From Sphingomonas sp. (GTDB lineage Bacteria > Pseudomonadota > Alphaproteobacteria > Sphingomonadales > Sphingomonadaceae): a stretch of DNA of 20,119 nt. Of this stretch, positions 7,078-15,050 are shown piece after piece. Within the stretch, counting starts at the first letter, position 1; the number at the start of each line of letters is the position of its first letter. A program made the position numbers and the translations under genes. The DNA lies in NCBI GenBank assembly GCA_025935515.1, contig JAICVC010000020.1, positions 1 through 20,119 on the forward strand, in the 5' to 3' direction. The notes below the pieces were generated by a model. The model ran no database searches. It saw only the letters and a program-made list of their open reading frames with translations, and was not told the DNA's origin.

Positions 7078-8346
7078 ATGGAGATGCGGCCGCGTATCGT
7101 CGTCATCGGACTCGGCTATGTCGGCCTGCCGCTGGCCGTCGCGCTCGCCCGCAGATTCGATACCATCGGCTTCGACATCGACGGTGACCGGATTGCCGAA
7201 CTGCGCGATGGCCGCGACAGGACCGGCGAGATTGAGCAGGCCGACCTTGAAGCGAGCCCGATAAAGCTGACCGCCGAGGCTCGGGATTGCGCCGGCGCGG
7301 ACATTTACATCGTCACTGTCCCGACCCCGGTCGACGGGGCCAACCGTCCGGACCTCGGCGCGGTGATTGCCGCCACCCGGATGGTGGCAGCCGCGATCGA
7401 CCCCGGGCGGCGCCCGACGATCGTCTATGAAAGCACGGTTTACCCGGGCGTGACCGAAGAGTTGTGCGGGCCGGAGATCGAGCTGGCCGCGGGCCTGAAG
7501 CGCGGCCGCGACTTCCGCCTCGGCTACAGTCCCGAGCGGATCAACCCCGGCGACCGCGAGCATACGGTCGAGAAGATCACCAAGGTGATTGCCGGGGAGG
7601 ATGGCGAAGTCGTCGAGCAGCTGGCCCAAATCTACGGCGCTGTGACCAGCGGCGGGGTGTTCCGGGCCGCCTCGATCAAGGCCGCCGAAGCCGCCAAGGC
7701 GATCGAGAACGCGCAGCGCGATATCAACATCGCCTTCGTCAACGAGGTGACCCAGATCTTCGCCAAGATCGGCGTGTCCGTGTGGGATGTCCTCGACGCC
7801 GCCCGAACCAAGTGGAATTTCCTGGGCTTCGAGCCGGGCCTGGTCGGCGGGCACTGCATCGGCGTCGACCCATATTATTTGAGCCACCTCGCGCAGCAGG
7901 TCGGCCACGACCCCCAGCTGATCCTCGCCGGGCGCCAGACCAACGACGGCATGGGCGGCTGGATCGCCGACGCGCTGCACAGCCGCCGCCGCAAGGCGGG
8001 ACGGGCACTCGTCCTCGGCCTTACCTTCAAGGAGAATGTGCCGGACCTCCGGAACAGCCGCAGCTTCGACCTGGTGCGGCGGCTGCAGTGGCTCGGCCAT
8101 GAGGTCGCGGTCGCCGATCCGATCGCTTGCCGCCAAGAGATCGAGCGCGAGCATGGCCTCAACGTCACCGAGCCCGATGGCCAGTCCTATGACCTTGTTG
8201 TCGGCGCAGTTGCGCACCGCGATTATCGCGAGCTTGCCGACGATCGCCTTACGGCGCTGGTCGCGCCGGGCGGCACCCTCGCCGACCTCAAGGGCATGTG
8301 GCGCGGGCGGCAGCTCGACGCCTCGCTCGACCGGTGGACGCTGTGA
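7078..8346 (+). CDS. UDP-N-acetylhexosamine 6-dehydrogenase (TviB/WbpA type)
   Basis: A second UDP-sugar dehydrogenase, about 422 residues from the ATG at 7078 (MEMRPRIVVIGLGYVGLPLA). A GTG at 7036 in frame would add 14 unconserved residues. It has the Rossmann motif GLGYVG (11-16), VPTPVDGANRPDL (81-93), ESTVYPGVTEE (118-128), GYSPERINPGD (149-159), and the catalytic LVGGHCIGVDPYYL with Cys260. GHCIGVDPYYLS is characteristic of enzymes acting on UDP-GlcNAc or UDP-GalNAc (TviB, WbpA, WbpO), whereas UDP-glucose dehydrogenases have GGSCFPKD. The C-terminal domain has LGLTFKENVPDLRNSR. The exact epimer cannot be read from sequence. The product, an N-acetylhexosaminuronate, would join UDP-GlcA as a precursor. 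Its stop overlaps the next start (GTGA), implying coupled translation. Confidence 0.9.
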   Translation: MEMRPRIVVIGLGYVGLPLAVALARRFDTIGFDIDGDRIAELRDGRDRTGEIEQADLEASPIKLTAEARDCAGADIYIVTVPTPVDGANRPDLGAVIAATRMVAAAIDPGRRPTIVYESTVYPGVTEELCGPEIELAAGLKRGRDFRLGYSPERINPGDREHTVEKITKVIAGEDGEVVEQLAQIYGAVTSGGVFRAASIKAAEAAKAIENAQRDINIAFVNEVTQIFAKIGVSVWDVLDAARTKWNFLGFEPGLVGGHCIGVDPYYLSHLAQQVGHDPQLILAGRQTNDGMGGWIADALHSRRRKAGRALVLGLTFKENVPDLRNSRSFDLVRRLQWLGHEVAVADPIACRQEIEREHGLNVTEPDGQSYDLVVGAVAHRDYRELADDRLTALVAPGGTLADLKGMWRGRQLDASLDRWTL

Positions 8347-9617
8347 AGCACGATCAGGTCCGGGCGCCCAGCGCTTCGATCCTGGTCCGCAAGCGGATCC
8401 AGTTCGCCGGCGCTCTGGTGATCGGTGCGCTGGTGCCGTGGGCGTTGCGGGGCTTCCTTCGAGCGGAGCTGTTCGACGAGCCCGCGACCGTCAATGCGCT
8501 GACCGCCAACGCCATAGCCGTGGTGATCGCCTTTTGGACAAGGCTGTCGATCGAAACCTACCCCGGCATCCGCCGCAGTCTGGTCATCCTGCCAGCGGCG
8601 CTCACCGGTCATGGCATTGTGGTCGTGTGGTTCGTCCTGACGCGCTTCCCGTACGATCGCATCGGGCTTGCCGCGGGTTTCATCCTGCACGTTGCGTGGC
8701 TGTACCTTCTCTACATCTATGCCGAGCGAAAGCTTCGGCGCCGCATCGCCATCGTTCCGTTCGGCAGGACCGAAAGCCTCGTGAAGATCCCCGGAGTCGA
8801 TTGGCACGTGCTTAAGCGGCCGCAGCTTCACGACACGCGCTCGTGCAATGCAATCGTCGCCGATTTCAGCGCCGATCTTCCCGACGAGTGGGAGGCCTTC
8901 CTGGCTGACGCGGCGCTGGCCGGTCGGATCGTCTACCAGGTCAAGCAGCTCTCGGAATCGCTGACCGGCCGCGTCGAGCTCGAGCAATTGTCGGAAAACA
9001 GCTTCGGGTCCCTGCTTCCCGCGCGCGGCTATTTCTACCTGAAAGGCGTCGCCGACTTCCTATTCGCGGTCGCCTTGCTGCCGTTCGTGGCGCCACTCGC
9101 GATCCTCGTCGCGCTTGCGATCCGCCTCGACAGCAACGGCCCGGTCTTGTTCCGCCAGAAACGCGTCGGACACGCCGGGCGGCCGATCATCATCTACAAG
9201 TTCCGGACCATGCGGGGGATCGAGGTAGCGGACGAGCGGACTGCGGCGATGACCAAGGACAAGGACGGAAGGATCACCGCGGTTGGCAGGGTGCTCCGGA
9301 AGCTCCGCATCGACGAGCTCCCGCAGATCATCAACATCCTCAAATGGGAAATGAGCTGGATCGGCCCGCGTCCCGAGGCGCAGATCCTGTCGATCTGGTA
9401 CACCAAGGAAATCCCCTTCTACCGCTATCGGCACGTGGTGAAGCCGGGCATCTCGGGCTGGGCGCAGGTCAACCAGGGCCACGTCGCCGAGGTTGGACAG
9501 GTGCACGAAAAGCTGCACTACGACTTCTACTACATCAAATATTTCTCGCCCTGGCTGGACGTCCTGATCTTCTTCCGGACGATCAAGACGATCCTGACCG
9601 GCTTCGGTTCGCGCTAG
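8343..9617 (+). CDS. Polyprenyl glycosylphosphotransferase (initiating sugar transferase)
   Basis: This membrane enzyme (PF02397 family) moves a sugar-1-phosphate from a UDP-sugar to undecaprenyl phosphate, the first committed step of many exopolysaccharide or capsule pathways. I chose the GTG at 8343, which overlaps the upstream TGA by 4 bp; longer starts fall inside the previous gene. About 424 residues: four hydrophobic helices in the N-terminal 140, a soluble linker of about 90 residues, then a hydrophobic re-entrant helix (FLFAVALLPFVAPLAILVAL) and the catalytic core with GPVLFRQKRVGHAGRPI, YKFRTM, LRKLRIDELPQIINILKWEM, SWIGPRPE and KPGISGWAQVN. All key core motifs are present. With the two upstream dehydrogenases it suggests a polymer with uronic acids; glycosyltransferases, flippase and polymerase are not in the window. 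Confidence 0.92.
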   Translation: MKHDQVRAPSASILVRKRIQFAGALVIGALVPWALRGFLRAELFDEPATVNALTANAIAVVIAFWTRLSIETYPGIRRSLVILPAALTGHGIVVVWFVLTRFPYDRIGLAAGFILHVAWLYLLYIYAERKLRRRIAIVPFGRTESLVKIPGVDWHVLKRPQLHDTRSCNAIVADFSADLPDEWEAFLADAALAGRIVYQVKQLSESLTGRVELEQLSENSFGSLLPARGYFYLKGVADFLFAVALLPFVAPLAILVALAIRLDSNGPVLFRQKRVGHAGRPIIIYKFRTMRGIEVADERTAAMTKDKDGRITAVGRVLRKLRIDELPQIINILKWEMSWIGPRPEAQILSIWYTKEIPFYRYRHVVKPGISGWAQVNQGHVAEVGQVHEKLHYDFYYIKYFSPWLDVLIFFRTIKTILTGFGSR

Positions 9618-10899
9618 GCGCGGTTTCGCGCATCCTCAGGAACACCGGAAGCACGGCGACGGCGACCAGCGCGATCATGACTCCAGGCGCCGTCGCCCAG
9701 CCGGTCCGCTCAACCAGCAGCTGCGCCGCGTAGGGCGTCAGCCCGCCGAAGATCGCGGTGGCCATGGTTGCGCCGAGCGCAAGGCCGGTGATCCGGCCCT
9801 CGCCCGGAAACTGCTCGGCGGTCGCGACCGCACCGACGGCGCTCACCGCGCCGGCCAGCATCGCGAGGACCATTGCGCCGGCGAACGCCTGGCCCCTTGC
9901 GCTGCCGGTCATCAGCGAGAACATCGTGATCGGCAGCGCCGCGCTGCCGAGGCAAAGGCCAAGCAATACCGGCTTGCGGCCGATCCGGTCGCTGAGGGCG
10001 CCGACCAGCGGCGTCACTAGGATGACCGCGACGGCCGCGACGGTCGCCAGCCAGAGGGCTTCTCGCTCGCTGAGCGAGCCCGCCGAGGTCAGGAAGGCAG
10101 GCACGTAGGTGATGCCGACATAATAAGTGATGGACCCGAGCGCGGAGATGGAAAAGCCGCGGGCGATACCGGCGCGGTGGTTGGCGAGCGCGTGGCGAAG
10201 CGGCACGTTCGGCACGGTGCCCTGATCCTGCTGGCGCTGGAACTCGGGGCTTTCGTGCATGGTCGAGCGCGCAATCCACACCGTGGCAGCGAGGGCGGCG
10301 CCGACGAAAAAGGGAATGCGCCAGCCCCAGCGGTCGAGCTCCACGGTGTTCATCAGACTGACCGTCAGCGCCGAGATACCGACCGCGAGCAGCGCACCGA
10401 CTTCGCTCGCCGCGGACGCCAGCGACGTGATGAGCCCGCGCCTCCGTTCGGGCGCGCCTTCAAGCAGATAGGCGACGACGCCGGTATATTCCCCGCCGAC
10501 CGAGAATCCCATGACGCAGCGCAGCAGAAGCAGCAGCCAGCCAGCGGCGGGACCGGCCATCGCCCGCGTCGGCAGCAGGGCGGTCGCAAGCATCGCCGCC
10601 GTCATCAGCGCGACCGACAGCAGCATCATCCGTCGCCGGCCTTGCTTGTCGCCGATATGGCTGAAGAAAAGCGCGCCGAGCGGCCGCATCAGATAGGCGA
10701 TCGCGAACCCGCCGAGCGTCAGCAGTAGCGAGCCGCTGCCGCCGCCATAGAAGACCCGCGACAGGACCGTCGCGAAATAAAGGTAGAGCGTGAAATCATA
10801 CCATTCGACGATGGTCGAAAAGGCCGCGACGCCAAGCGAGTGCGGCGGCAGGACGATCGGGTGACCCGGAACTTGAGCCAACCTAGCCGGGGAGGCCAT
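9583..10899 (-). CDS. MFS transporter, metabolite:H+ symporter (MHS) type
   Basis: A 12-helix major facilitator with MHS-family traits (as in ProP, KgtP and ShiA): IVEWYDFTLYLYFATVL in helix 1, RPLGALFFSHIGDKQGRRRMML with motif A, a second motif A-like segment GALSDRIGRKPVLL, and CVMGFSVGGEYTGVVAYLLE followed by APERRRG. Start: the ATG at 10897-10899 (MASPARLAQVPGHPIVLPP), giving 438 residues; a TTG at 10944 would add 15. Members import small carboxylates, osmolytes or amino-acid derivatives with protons; the substrate here is unknown. Its 3' end overlaps that of the sugar transferase by 35 bp in convergent orientation, so it is not part of the polysaccharide operon. Confidence 0.9.
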   Translation of the reverse strand: MASPARLAQVPGHPIVLPPHSLGVAAFSTIVEWYDFTLYLYFATVLSRVFYGGGSGSLLLTLGGFAIAYLMRPLGALFFSHIGDKQGRRRMMLLSVALMTAAMLATALLPTRAMAGPAAGWLLLLLRCVMGFSVGGEYTGVVAYLLEGAPERRRGLITSLASAASEVGALLAVGISALTVSLMNTVELDRWGWRIPFFVGAALAATVWIARSTMHESPEFQRQQDQGTVPNVPLRHALANHRAGIARGFSISALGSITYYVGITYVPAFLTSAGSLSEREALWLATVAAVAVILVTPLVGALSDRIGRKPVLLGLCLGSAALPITMFSLMTGSARGQAFAGAMVLAMLAGAVSAVGAVATAEQFPGEGRITGLALGATMATAIFGGLTPYAAQLLVERTGWATAPGVMIALVAVAVLPVFLRMRETAPSANRSRSGSS

Positions 10900-11064
10900 C
10901 AGACGGTTTCGCCCCCACAAGCTGAAGTCGCCAGAAGCGGCCAATTATCTGCCTCACGAACAGCCATGTAAAGCCGCCAAGCGGGGGACCCGCTTCATCC
11001 CTCCGGTTGCGAGCGAGTCTCTCACCTTGCCTAACGCGTCCAACCGTGTTTGCTTGCCGGAACC

Positions 11065-11226
11065 ATGAAGCTGTGGCTCGGCATTGCGCTCCTCGTCTGG
11101 CTGATCTGCGGCCTGGCCGGCGCTTGGCGTCTGGGCGAGCTCCACTGGAAGCCGATTGCGAAAGGGCCGATCACGCTCGTCAAGGCCTTCAACGACAATC
11201 CGGTCACCTACCCCGGACCCGGCTGA
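11065..11226 (+). CDS. Conserved small membrane protein, 53 residues
   Basis: A small gene from ATG 11065 to TGA 11226. Residues 3-22 form a hydrophobic helix (LWLGIALLVWLICGLAGAW), followed by a short soluble tail ending in GPITLVKAFNDNPVTYPGPG. The GPITLVKAFNDNP segment resembles small hypothetical proteins I know from sphingomonads, which supports it as a real gene. The Shine-Dalgarno is weak (CCGG before AACC). Function unknown; probably a single-pass inner-membrane protein. It is divergent from the MFS gene. Confidence 0.6.
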   Translation: MKLWLGIALLVWLICGLAGAWRLGELHWKPIAKGPITLVKAFNDNPVTYPGPG

Positions 11227-11305
11227 GCGCGCCGGCTCCAAGTGGAACAGCCGTAGGAACTCCCTTCACCGCCGTGGATTCTCCGGTGCGAGAAGGAGAT
11301 CCACA

Positions 11306-11473
11306 ATGCCACGCGAACTCATCGATACCGGCACCGACAAGCGCTATGTCCGGCGCGACGACCAGGGCCGATTCAAGGGATCGGACGACGTCGGCCGAAG
11401 CCACGCCAGCGACCAGCGCCGCGACGCCAGGACCAAGGCGAAAAAGGGCGAGGGCGACCGCGGCGACCGCTAG
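11306..11473 (+). CDS. Conserved small hydrophilic protein, 55 residues
   Basis: From the ATG at 11306 with an excellent Shine-Dalgarno (AGAAGGAGAT, 11291-11300). The protein is very charged: MPRELIDTGTDKRYVRRDD then GRFKGSDDVGRS and a Lys/Arg/Asp-rich end (KAKKGEGDRGDR). This pattern matches a widespread alphaproteobacterial family of unknown function with the same opening and the same GDRGDR-like end. No membrane segment or cysteine is present. It may belong with the 53-residue gene 79 bp upstream. Confidence 0.75.
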   Translation: MPRELIDTGTDKRYVRRDDQGRFKGSDDVGRSHASDQRRDARTKAKKGEGDRGDR

Positions 11474-11626
11474 GCACAGTACCGCCCAACGGGGATTCGC
11501 CGCCAGTCCCGGTCCGGAAATAGGCCTTCCAAACAAGGGCTTGTCACGCGCTTGCTTTAAGATAGTCTGGTCGCGGGCAACAGCTGCGGCCGGCAAAGCC
11601 CCCGGTCGCCACAGGGGAGCGATGTC

Positions 11627-12547
11627 ATGCGTAACGGGCGTTTCACCTTCGACGAATCCATCGGCGGCACTGGCAATTCGGCGTTCGGGCGCGGTCACGC
11701 ACTCGATCTCGGCGTCGAGCTGCCGCAGACCACCGACCGGCTGGTCGGGGTCGACCTGACGCACATCATCCACACCTCCGACGTGGCCGACGCCAAGGGC
11801 GGGCCGGGCGGCGGCGGTGGTGGTGGCGGCGGCGGCGGCGGGCTGACCTTCGCGCCCTACACCGCCGGTTCGAGCGATGGCGCCGCAGGCTTCGACATCA
11901 CCATCGAATTCAAGGGCAGCAGCTGGACTACCGAGCTGCACGACATTTTCGTCAGCGCGGCCGACCGCCTGGTCAGCCTGATCATCGGCGAGATCCCCAA
12001 CGTCACCGTCTATGGCCTGAAGGGCGGGCCCAAGGTCGTCGACGATATCCTGATCACCGCCGAGCTCGGCAATATCGACGGGCTCTACGGGATCCTCGGG
12101 CAGGCCGGCCCAACCTCGGTCCGCACCGACAGCTCGCTGCCCGCCACCGCGACGATGAAGTTCGATATCGTCGACGTGAACGCGTTGGGCCTCACGGTGT
12201 TCAGCGAGGTGGTGCTGCACGAAATGTCGCACAGCCTCGGCTTCGGCTCGATCTGGGACCGGCTGGGGCTGGTCGACAACGGCCTGTTCACCGGGTCTCA
12301 CGCGATCAGCGAATATCTGGCGATGGGCGGAAGCGGGAACGGCGTTCCAGTGGAGCAGGACGGCGGTTCCGGCACCGCTGGCTCGCATTGGGACGAAGAA
12401 ACCTTCGGCAACGAGCTGATGACCGGCTTCATCAACGACGGCCCGAACTATTACACCGCGATGAGCGCGGCGTCGTTCGCCGACCTTGGCTATACCATCA
12501 CGTCGGACGTTCAGGCCTGGGCAGATAGCGGCTACTCGCTCGTCTGA
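11627..12547 (+). CDS. Leishmanolysin-like (M8) zinc metalloprotease
   Basis: This 306-residue protein, from the ATG at 11627 with AGGGGAG upstream, carries the M8 zinc site: VVLHEMSHSLGFGSIW with His198, Glu199 and His202, and a third ligand, His254, in GSHWDEETFGNELMTGFIN, the typical distant-His arrangement of leishmanolysins. The C-terminal MSAASFADLGYTIT is also usual for bacterial members. Residues 58-72 are almost all glycine (KGGP then GGG repeats), coded by a GGC/GGT microsatellite at about 11809-11840, and separate a 57-residue N-terminal part from the protease. There is no Sec signal peptide, although bacterial relatives are generally secreted, so export may use another route or the start may differ. 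The substrate is unknown. Confidence 0.85.
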   Translation: MRNGRFTFDESIGGTGNSAFGRGHALDLGVELPQTTDRLVGVDLTHIIHTSDVADAKGGPGGGGGGGGGGGGLTFAPYTAGSSDGAAGFDITIEFKGSSWTTELHDIFVSAADRLVSLIIGEIPNVTVYGLKGGPKVVDDILITAELGNIDGLYGILGQAGPTSVRTDSSLPATATMKFDIVDVNALGLTVFSEVVLHEMSHSLGFGSIWDRLGLVDNGLFTGSHAISEYLAMGGSGNGVPVEQDGGSGTAGSHWDEETFGNELMTGFINDGPNYYTAMSAASFADLGYTITSDVQAWADSGYSLV

Positions 12548-12637
12548 GAGCGGCGTAGCGCACGGCTTCGGCCGCCAATGACCAACCGGTAACGTGACAT
12601 TCAGTCGCGCGCCGACAATGGTCGACGCGGCTCGAAC

Positions 12638-12817
12638 ATGCGTCTGCTGCTCCCCCGTTTCCTTTGCCGGCTGATCGGCCACCGCCGGTCGGCGAAGCGC
12701 GCCCATGTCGACCCCGACGAGCGGCGCTGGCACAGCATTTGCTGCCGCTGCGGAGCGCCGATGCGCAAGCACGGCCTTTATGGCTGGCAGGAGGCGTCGG
12801 GCGACACCGCCCCGTGA
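12638..12817 (+). CDS. Small Cys-rich protein, 59 residues
   Basis: A frame from ATG 12638 to TGA 12817. It opens MRLLLPRFLCRLIGHRRS, followed by a basic stretch and ERRWHSICCRCGAPMRKHGL, then YGWQEASG. The CCRCG motif with Cys10 and nearby His residues suggests a small metal-binding or zinc-ribbon-like fold. The pattern CRLIGHRRS...CxxCG resembles small hypothetical proteins of alphaproteobacteria. Part of its plus-strand neighbour frame is the falsely extended start of the radical SAM gene. No clear Shine-Dalgarno. Function unknown. Confidence 0.5.
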   Translation: MRLLLPRFLCRLIGHRRSAKRAHVDPDERRWHSICCRCGAPMRKHGLYGWQEASGDTAP

Positions 12818-12944
12818 CAAGCGGACGAGCAGCGACGGCGGCCTAGCCCACGGCGCCGCCAATCGAGCGCCCGCGCGAGTTTCCGCTTCAGCGGCGAATG
12901 CGCCTATCGTGGTCATCGGCGCCGAGTCGAAGCCAGGGGCGAGT

Positions 12945-14075
12945 ATGGCGGGGAGTGTTGATCTGATCGCCCTTGCGGCAGCGGGCATGAGGCGAAGTCT
13001 CGAAGAAGCGATGTACCTGCGAGGGCGGGTCGGGTTGCCGCGGCCATCGTCGGTCCGGGCTACGCTGACCGAGCGCTGCAATTACAAATGTCTCTATTGC
13101 CGGCATTGGCGGCAGGAGCGTTACACACCTGAAATGTCGGTCGATGAGTGGAAACGGATCATCGATCAGATCCGGGATTATGCGGGCCCGTTCCCGATCC
13201 AGTTCCTGGGCGGCGAGCCGATGATCTGGCCGGGGTTTGTCGAGCTTGTTCAACATTGCCGGTCGCGAAGAGTCCGCTGGGGCACGATCACCAACGGATC
13301 CGTGCTCAACCCCCGTGTCGTCAAGGCGGTTGTCGCCAGCCGGCCGACCAACCTCGACGTCTCCGTGGACGCTTCGACCAAAGCGGTCCACGACGAGGCC
13401 CGAGGCGTTCGAGGTTCCTTTCGTCACGTTGAAGCCGGTCTGATGCGGCTGTTGGAGGAGCGGGCCGCGAGCGGCCACCGGTTCCCGGTCCGGATCAAGA
13501 CGACGGTCCACAAACTGAATGCCGCGCACTTGTTGGACATGGTCGAATGGGTGTCGAAGCTCCCGGACGTCACAATCGATTTCAGCCCGGTGCGCCTGTG
13601 GAGCAAGGAGGATCGCGATCGCCTGTACCTGACGTCCGAAAGCGAGCTTCTGGAACTCGACGACGCCGTGGAGAGCCTGATTGCGCTCAAGACTGCCGGG
13701 GAATCGATTGAGACGAGCCCTGAGAAGCTGCGCGCAATGACCAGGCATTTCCGAGGCGGCGGACCGGTCTTTCACGGATATGGTGAATGTCGGGTCGGGT
13801 TGCGGACCCTGGATATCGCCCCCGATGGATCAGCACGGCATTGCTTCAAATTCGCTCTCGGCAACCTGCGGTCGCGTTCGCTGCGCGAGCTTTGGGAAGA
13901 TCCCAAAAGGCGCCAAATCATCGAGAAAACGCTGTCTTGCGAGAATGCCGGCGGCAACATGTGCGGCACCGGCTGCACGTCTTATCGAACCGCGACGCAA
14001 GAGTTTCAGCGTGCGCTCCTCTTTCTCAAGATGCGAACGGCCGCAAAAGCCACGCCCGTGACCCCCGCGATTTAA
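12945..14075 (+). CDS. Radical SAM protein with SPASM-like Cys-rich C-terminus
   Basis: 376 residues from the ATG at 12945, preceded by AGGGG; the frame is open to 12705 but the extra part overlaps the 59-residue gene in another frame and looks non-coding. The radical SAM motif CNYKCLYC gives Cys45, 49 and 52, with the SAM-binding GGEP at 89-92 and TITNGS at 114-119. The C-terminal part has Cys282, 300, 332, 340 and 344 in GECRVGLRTLDIAPDG, HCFKFALGNL and GNMCGTGC, a SPASM/twitch-like auxiliary cluster region. LRELWEDPKRR, frequent in SPASM proteins, is present too. Such enzymes often modify peptides or activate sulfatases, but the substrate cannot be read here. It is convergent with the L,D-transpeptidase gene, 19 bp apart. 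Confidence 0.88.
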   Translation: MAGSVDLIALAAAGMRRSLEEAMYLRGRVGLPRPSSVRATLTERCNYKCLYCRHWRQERYTPEMSVDEWKRIIDQIRDYAGPFPIQFLGGEPMIWPGFVELVQHCRSRRVRWGTITNGSVLNPRVVKAVVASRPTNLDVSVDASTKAVHDEARGVRGSFRHVEAGLMRLLEERAASGHRFPVRIKTTVHKLNAAHLLDMVEWVSKLPDVTIDFSPVRLWSKEDRDRLYLTSESELLELDDAVESLIALKTAGESIETSPEKLRAMTRHFRGGGPVFHGYGECRVGLRTLDIAPDGSARHCFKFALGNLRSRSLRELWEDPKRRQIIEKTLSCENAGGNMCGTGCTSYRTATQEFQRALLFLKMRTAAKATPVTPAI

Positions 14076-14094
14076 GCTCGCTGCGTCAGGCTGG

Positions 14095-14904
14095 TCACCG
14101 CAGCGCGGCGAGGCGCATCTGGCTGCCGGCGTCGAGGTAGCTGATGGTGATCGGCACCGGGCGGGGCAGCAGAACGTGCTCCTCGGGGGCCGAGGCCGCG
14201 GGCGGATCCCGGCCGAGGAGCCAGCGTGTGAGCCGCTGCGCGTCCTCGAGGCGGACGCAGCCATGGCTGAGGTTGCGTGCGTCCTGGGCGAACAGCTCTT
14301 TCTTCGGCGTATCGTGAAGATAGATGCCGTCGCCGTTGGGCAGGTCGAACTTGATCTGGCCGAGCGAATTGGCGGGGCCGGGCCGCTGTCGGACAAACAC
14401 CTGCGTCTTGCCCGCGGCGACCGCCTTCCAGTCGACGCTGTCGGGCGAAAGCACGCGCGCGTCGGCGGCAAACTTGTCGACCACCTCATACCCCCGCGTG
14501 GTGAGATAGGCATTGCCCTCTTGCAGCACCCGCGGCGCGATCAGCGTCTGCGCGAGGTCGGCGGTGACGTGCCAATAGGGATTGAGCGTCTCGTAATTGA
14601 GGACGCTCTTCAGCGCCGGGGTCGGGGTTTCGGGCTTGCCGACGATGACCTTCATCGAATCCCGGACGCGGCCGTCCTCGATCATGTACAGCCGGGCGGA
14701 GGCGGCATCGACCAGGACATAGCGGCCCTGTAGCGGGATTTGCGCGCCGGGGAGTGACTCGACGTAAAGCTGCGGCGCGATCGAGCCCGCGATCGGCCCC
14801 AGCGCGGGCAGGAAGAGCGCAAGCCCGTAAGCGCCGGCGGCAAGGCCGAAACAGACCGCGCTGGCGATCAGAGTTTTCCGGTTGTGAGAAGTGGTCGCGG
14901 CCAT
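14095..14904 (-). CDS. L,D-transpeptidase (YkuD domain)
   Basis: A 269-residue envelope protein that would form or modify 3-3 or lipoprotein cross-links in peptidoglycan. The start is the ATG at 14902-14904, after a GGGGGGCAGTG leader. Residues 11-43 contain a hydrophobic helix (signal anchor or uncleaved signal). The YkuD domain starts near 61 (RYVLVDAASARLYMIEDG), and the active site is IYLHDTP (His197) and NLSHGCVRLED with His214, Cys216 and Arg218. The order and spacing of the motifs are complete, so it should be active. A Pro-rich tail follows (about 234-250). It is a stand-alone gene. Confidence 0.93.
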   Translation of the reverse strand: MAATTSHNRKTLIASAVCFGLAAGAYGLALFLPALGPIAGSIAPQLYVESLPGAQIPLQGRYVLVDAASARLYMIEDGRVRDSMKVIVGKPETPTPALKSVLNYETLNPYWHVTADLAQTLIAPRVLQEGNAYLTTRGYEVVDKFAADARVLSPDSVDWKAVAAGKTQVFVRQRPGPANSLGQIKFDLPNGDGIYLHDTPKKELFAQDARNLSHGCVRLEDAQRLTRWLLGRDPPAASAPEEHVLLPRPVPITISYLDAGSQMRLAALR

Positions 14905-14968
14905 CACTGCCCCCCGCTGGCCGGCATTTACGACAAATCGCCGCGTGGCGCGAGTCGAGAGGAACAGC

Positions 14969-15050
14969 CGTCATGCCGGACTTGATCCGGCATCTACTTG
15001 TCTCCTGATTCAGAAAGGGAGGCGGATCCCGGCTCAAGGCCGGCATGACG
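14969..15050. repeat. 82-bp palindromic repeat with 22-bp inverted arms
   Basis: Left arm 14969-14990 (CGTCATGCCGGACTTGATCC and two more bases) is matched by the reverse complement at 15029-15050 with two mismatches. Each arm is itself a hairpin (TGCCGG and CCGGCA around a 7-nt loop). Sequences of this form are dispersed through alphaproteobacterial genomes. Most of the element (14994-15050) is read as the last 18 codons and stop of the 301-codon minus-strand gene. Confidence 0.7.

Noticed and set aside
5797..8217. Long minus-strand open frame (about 800 codons) opposite the two dehydrogenase genes
   Set aside because: It is antisense to well-recognised ugd and UDP-HexNAc dehydrogenase genes, has no recognisable motif, and reflects high GC third positions of the plus-strand genes.
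11204..13081. Minus-strand open frame of about 625 codons over the M8 protease region
   Set aside because: Composition is Arg/Ala/Gly-rich shadow sequence and it lies opposite the clear metalloprotease gene and small genes.
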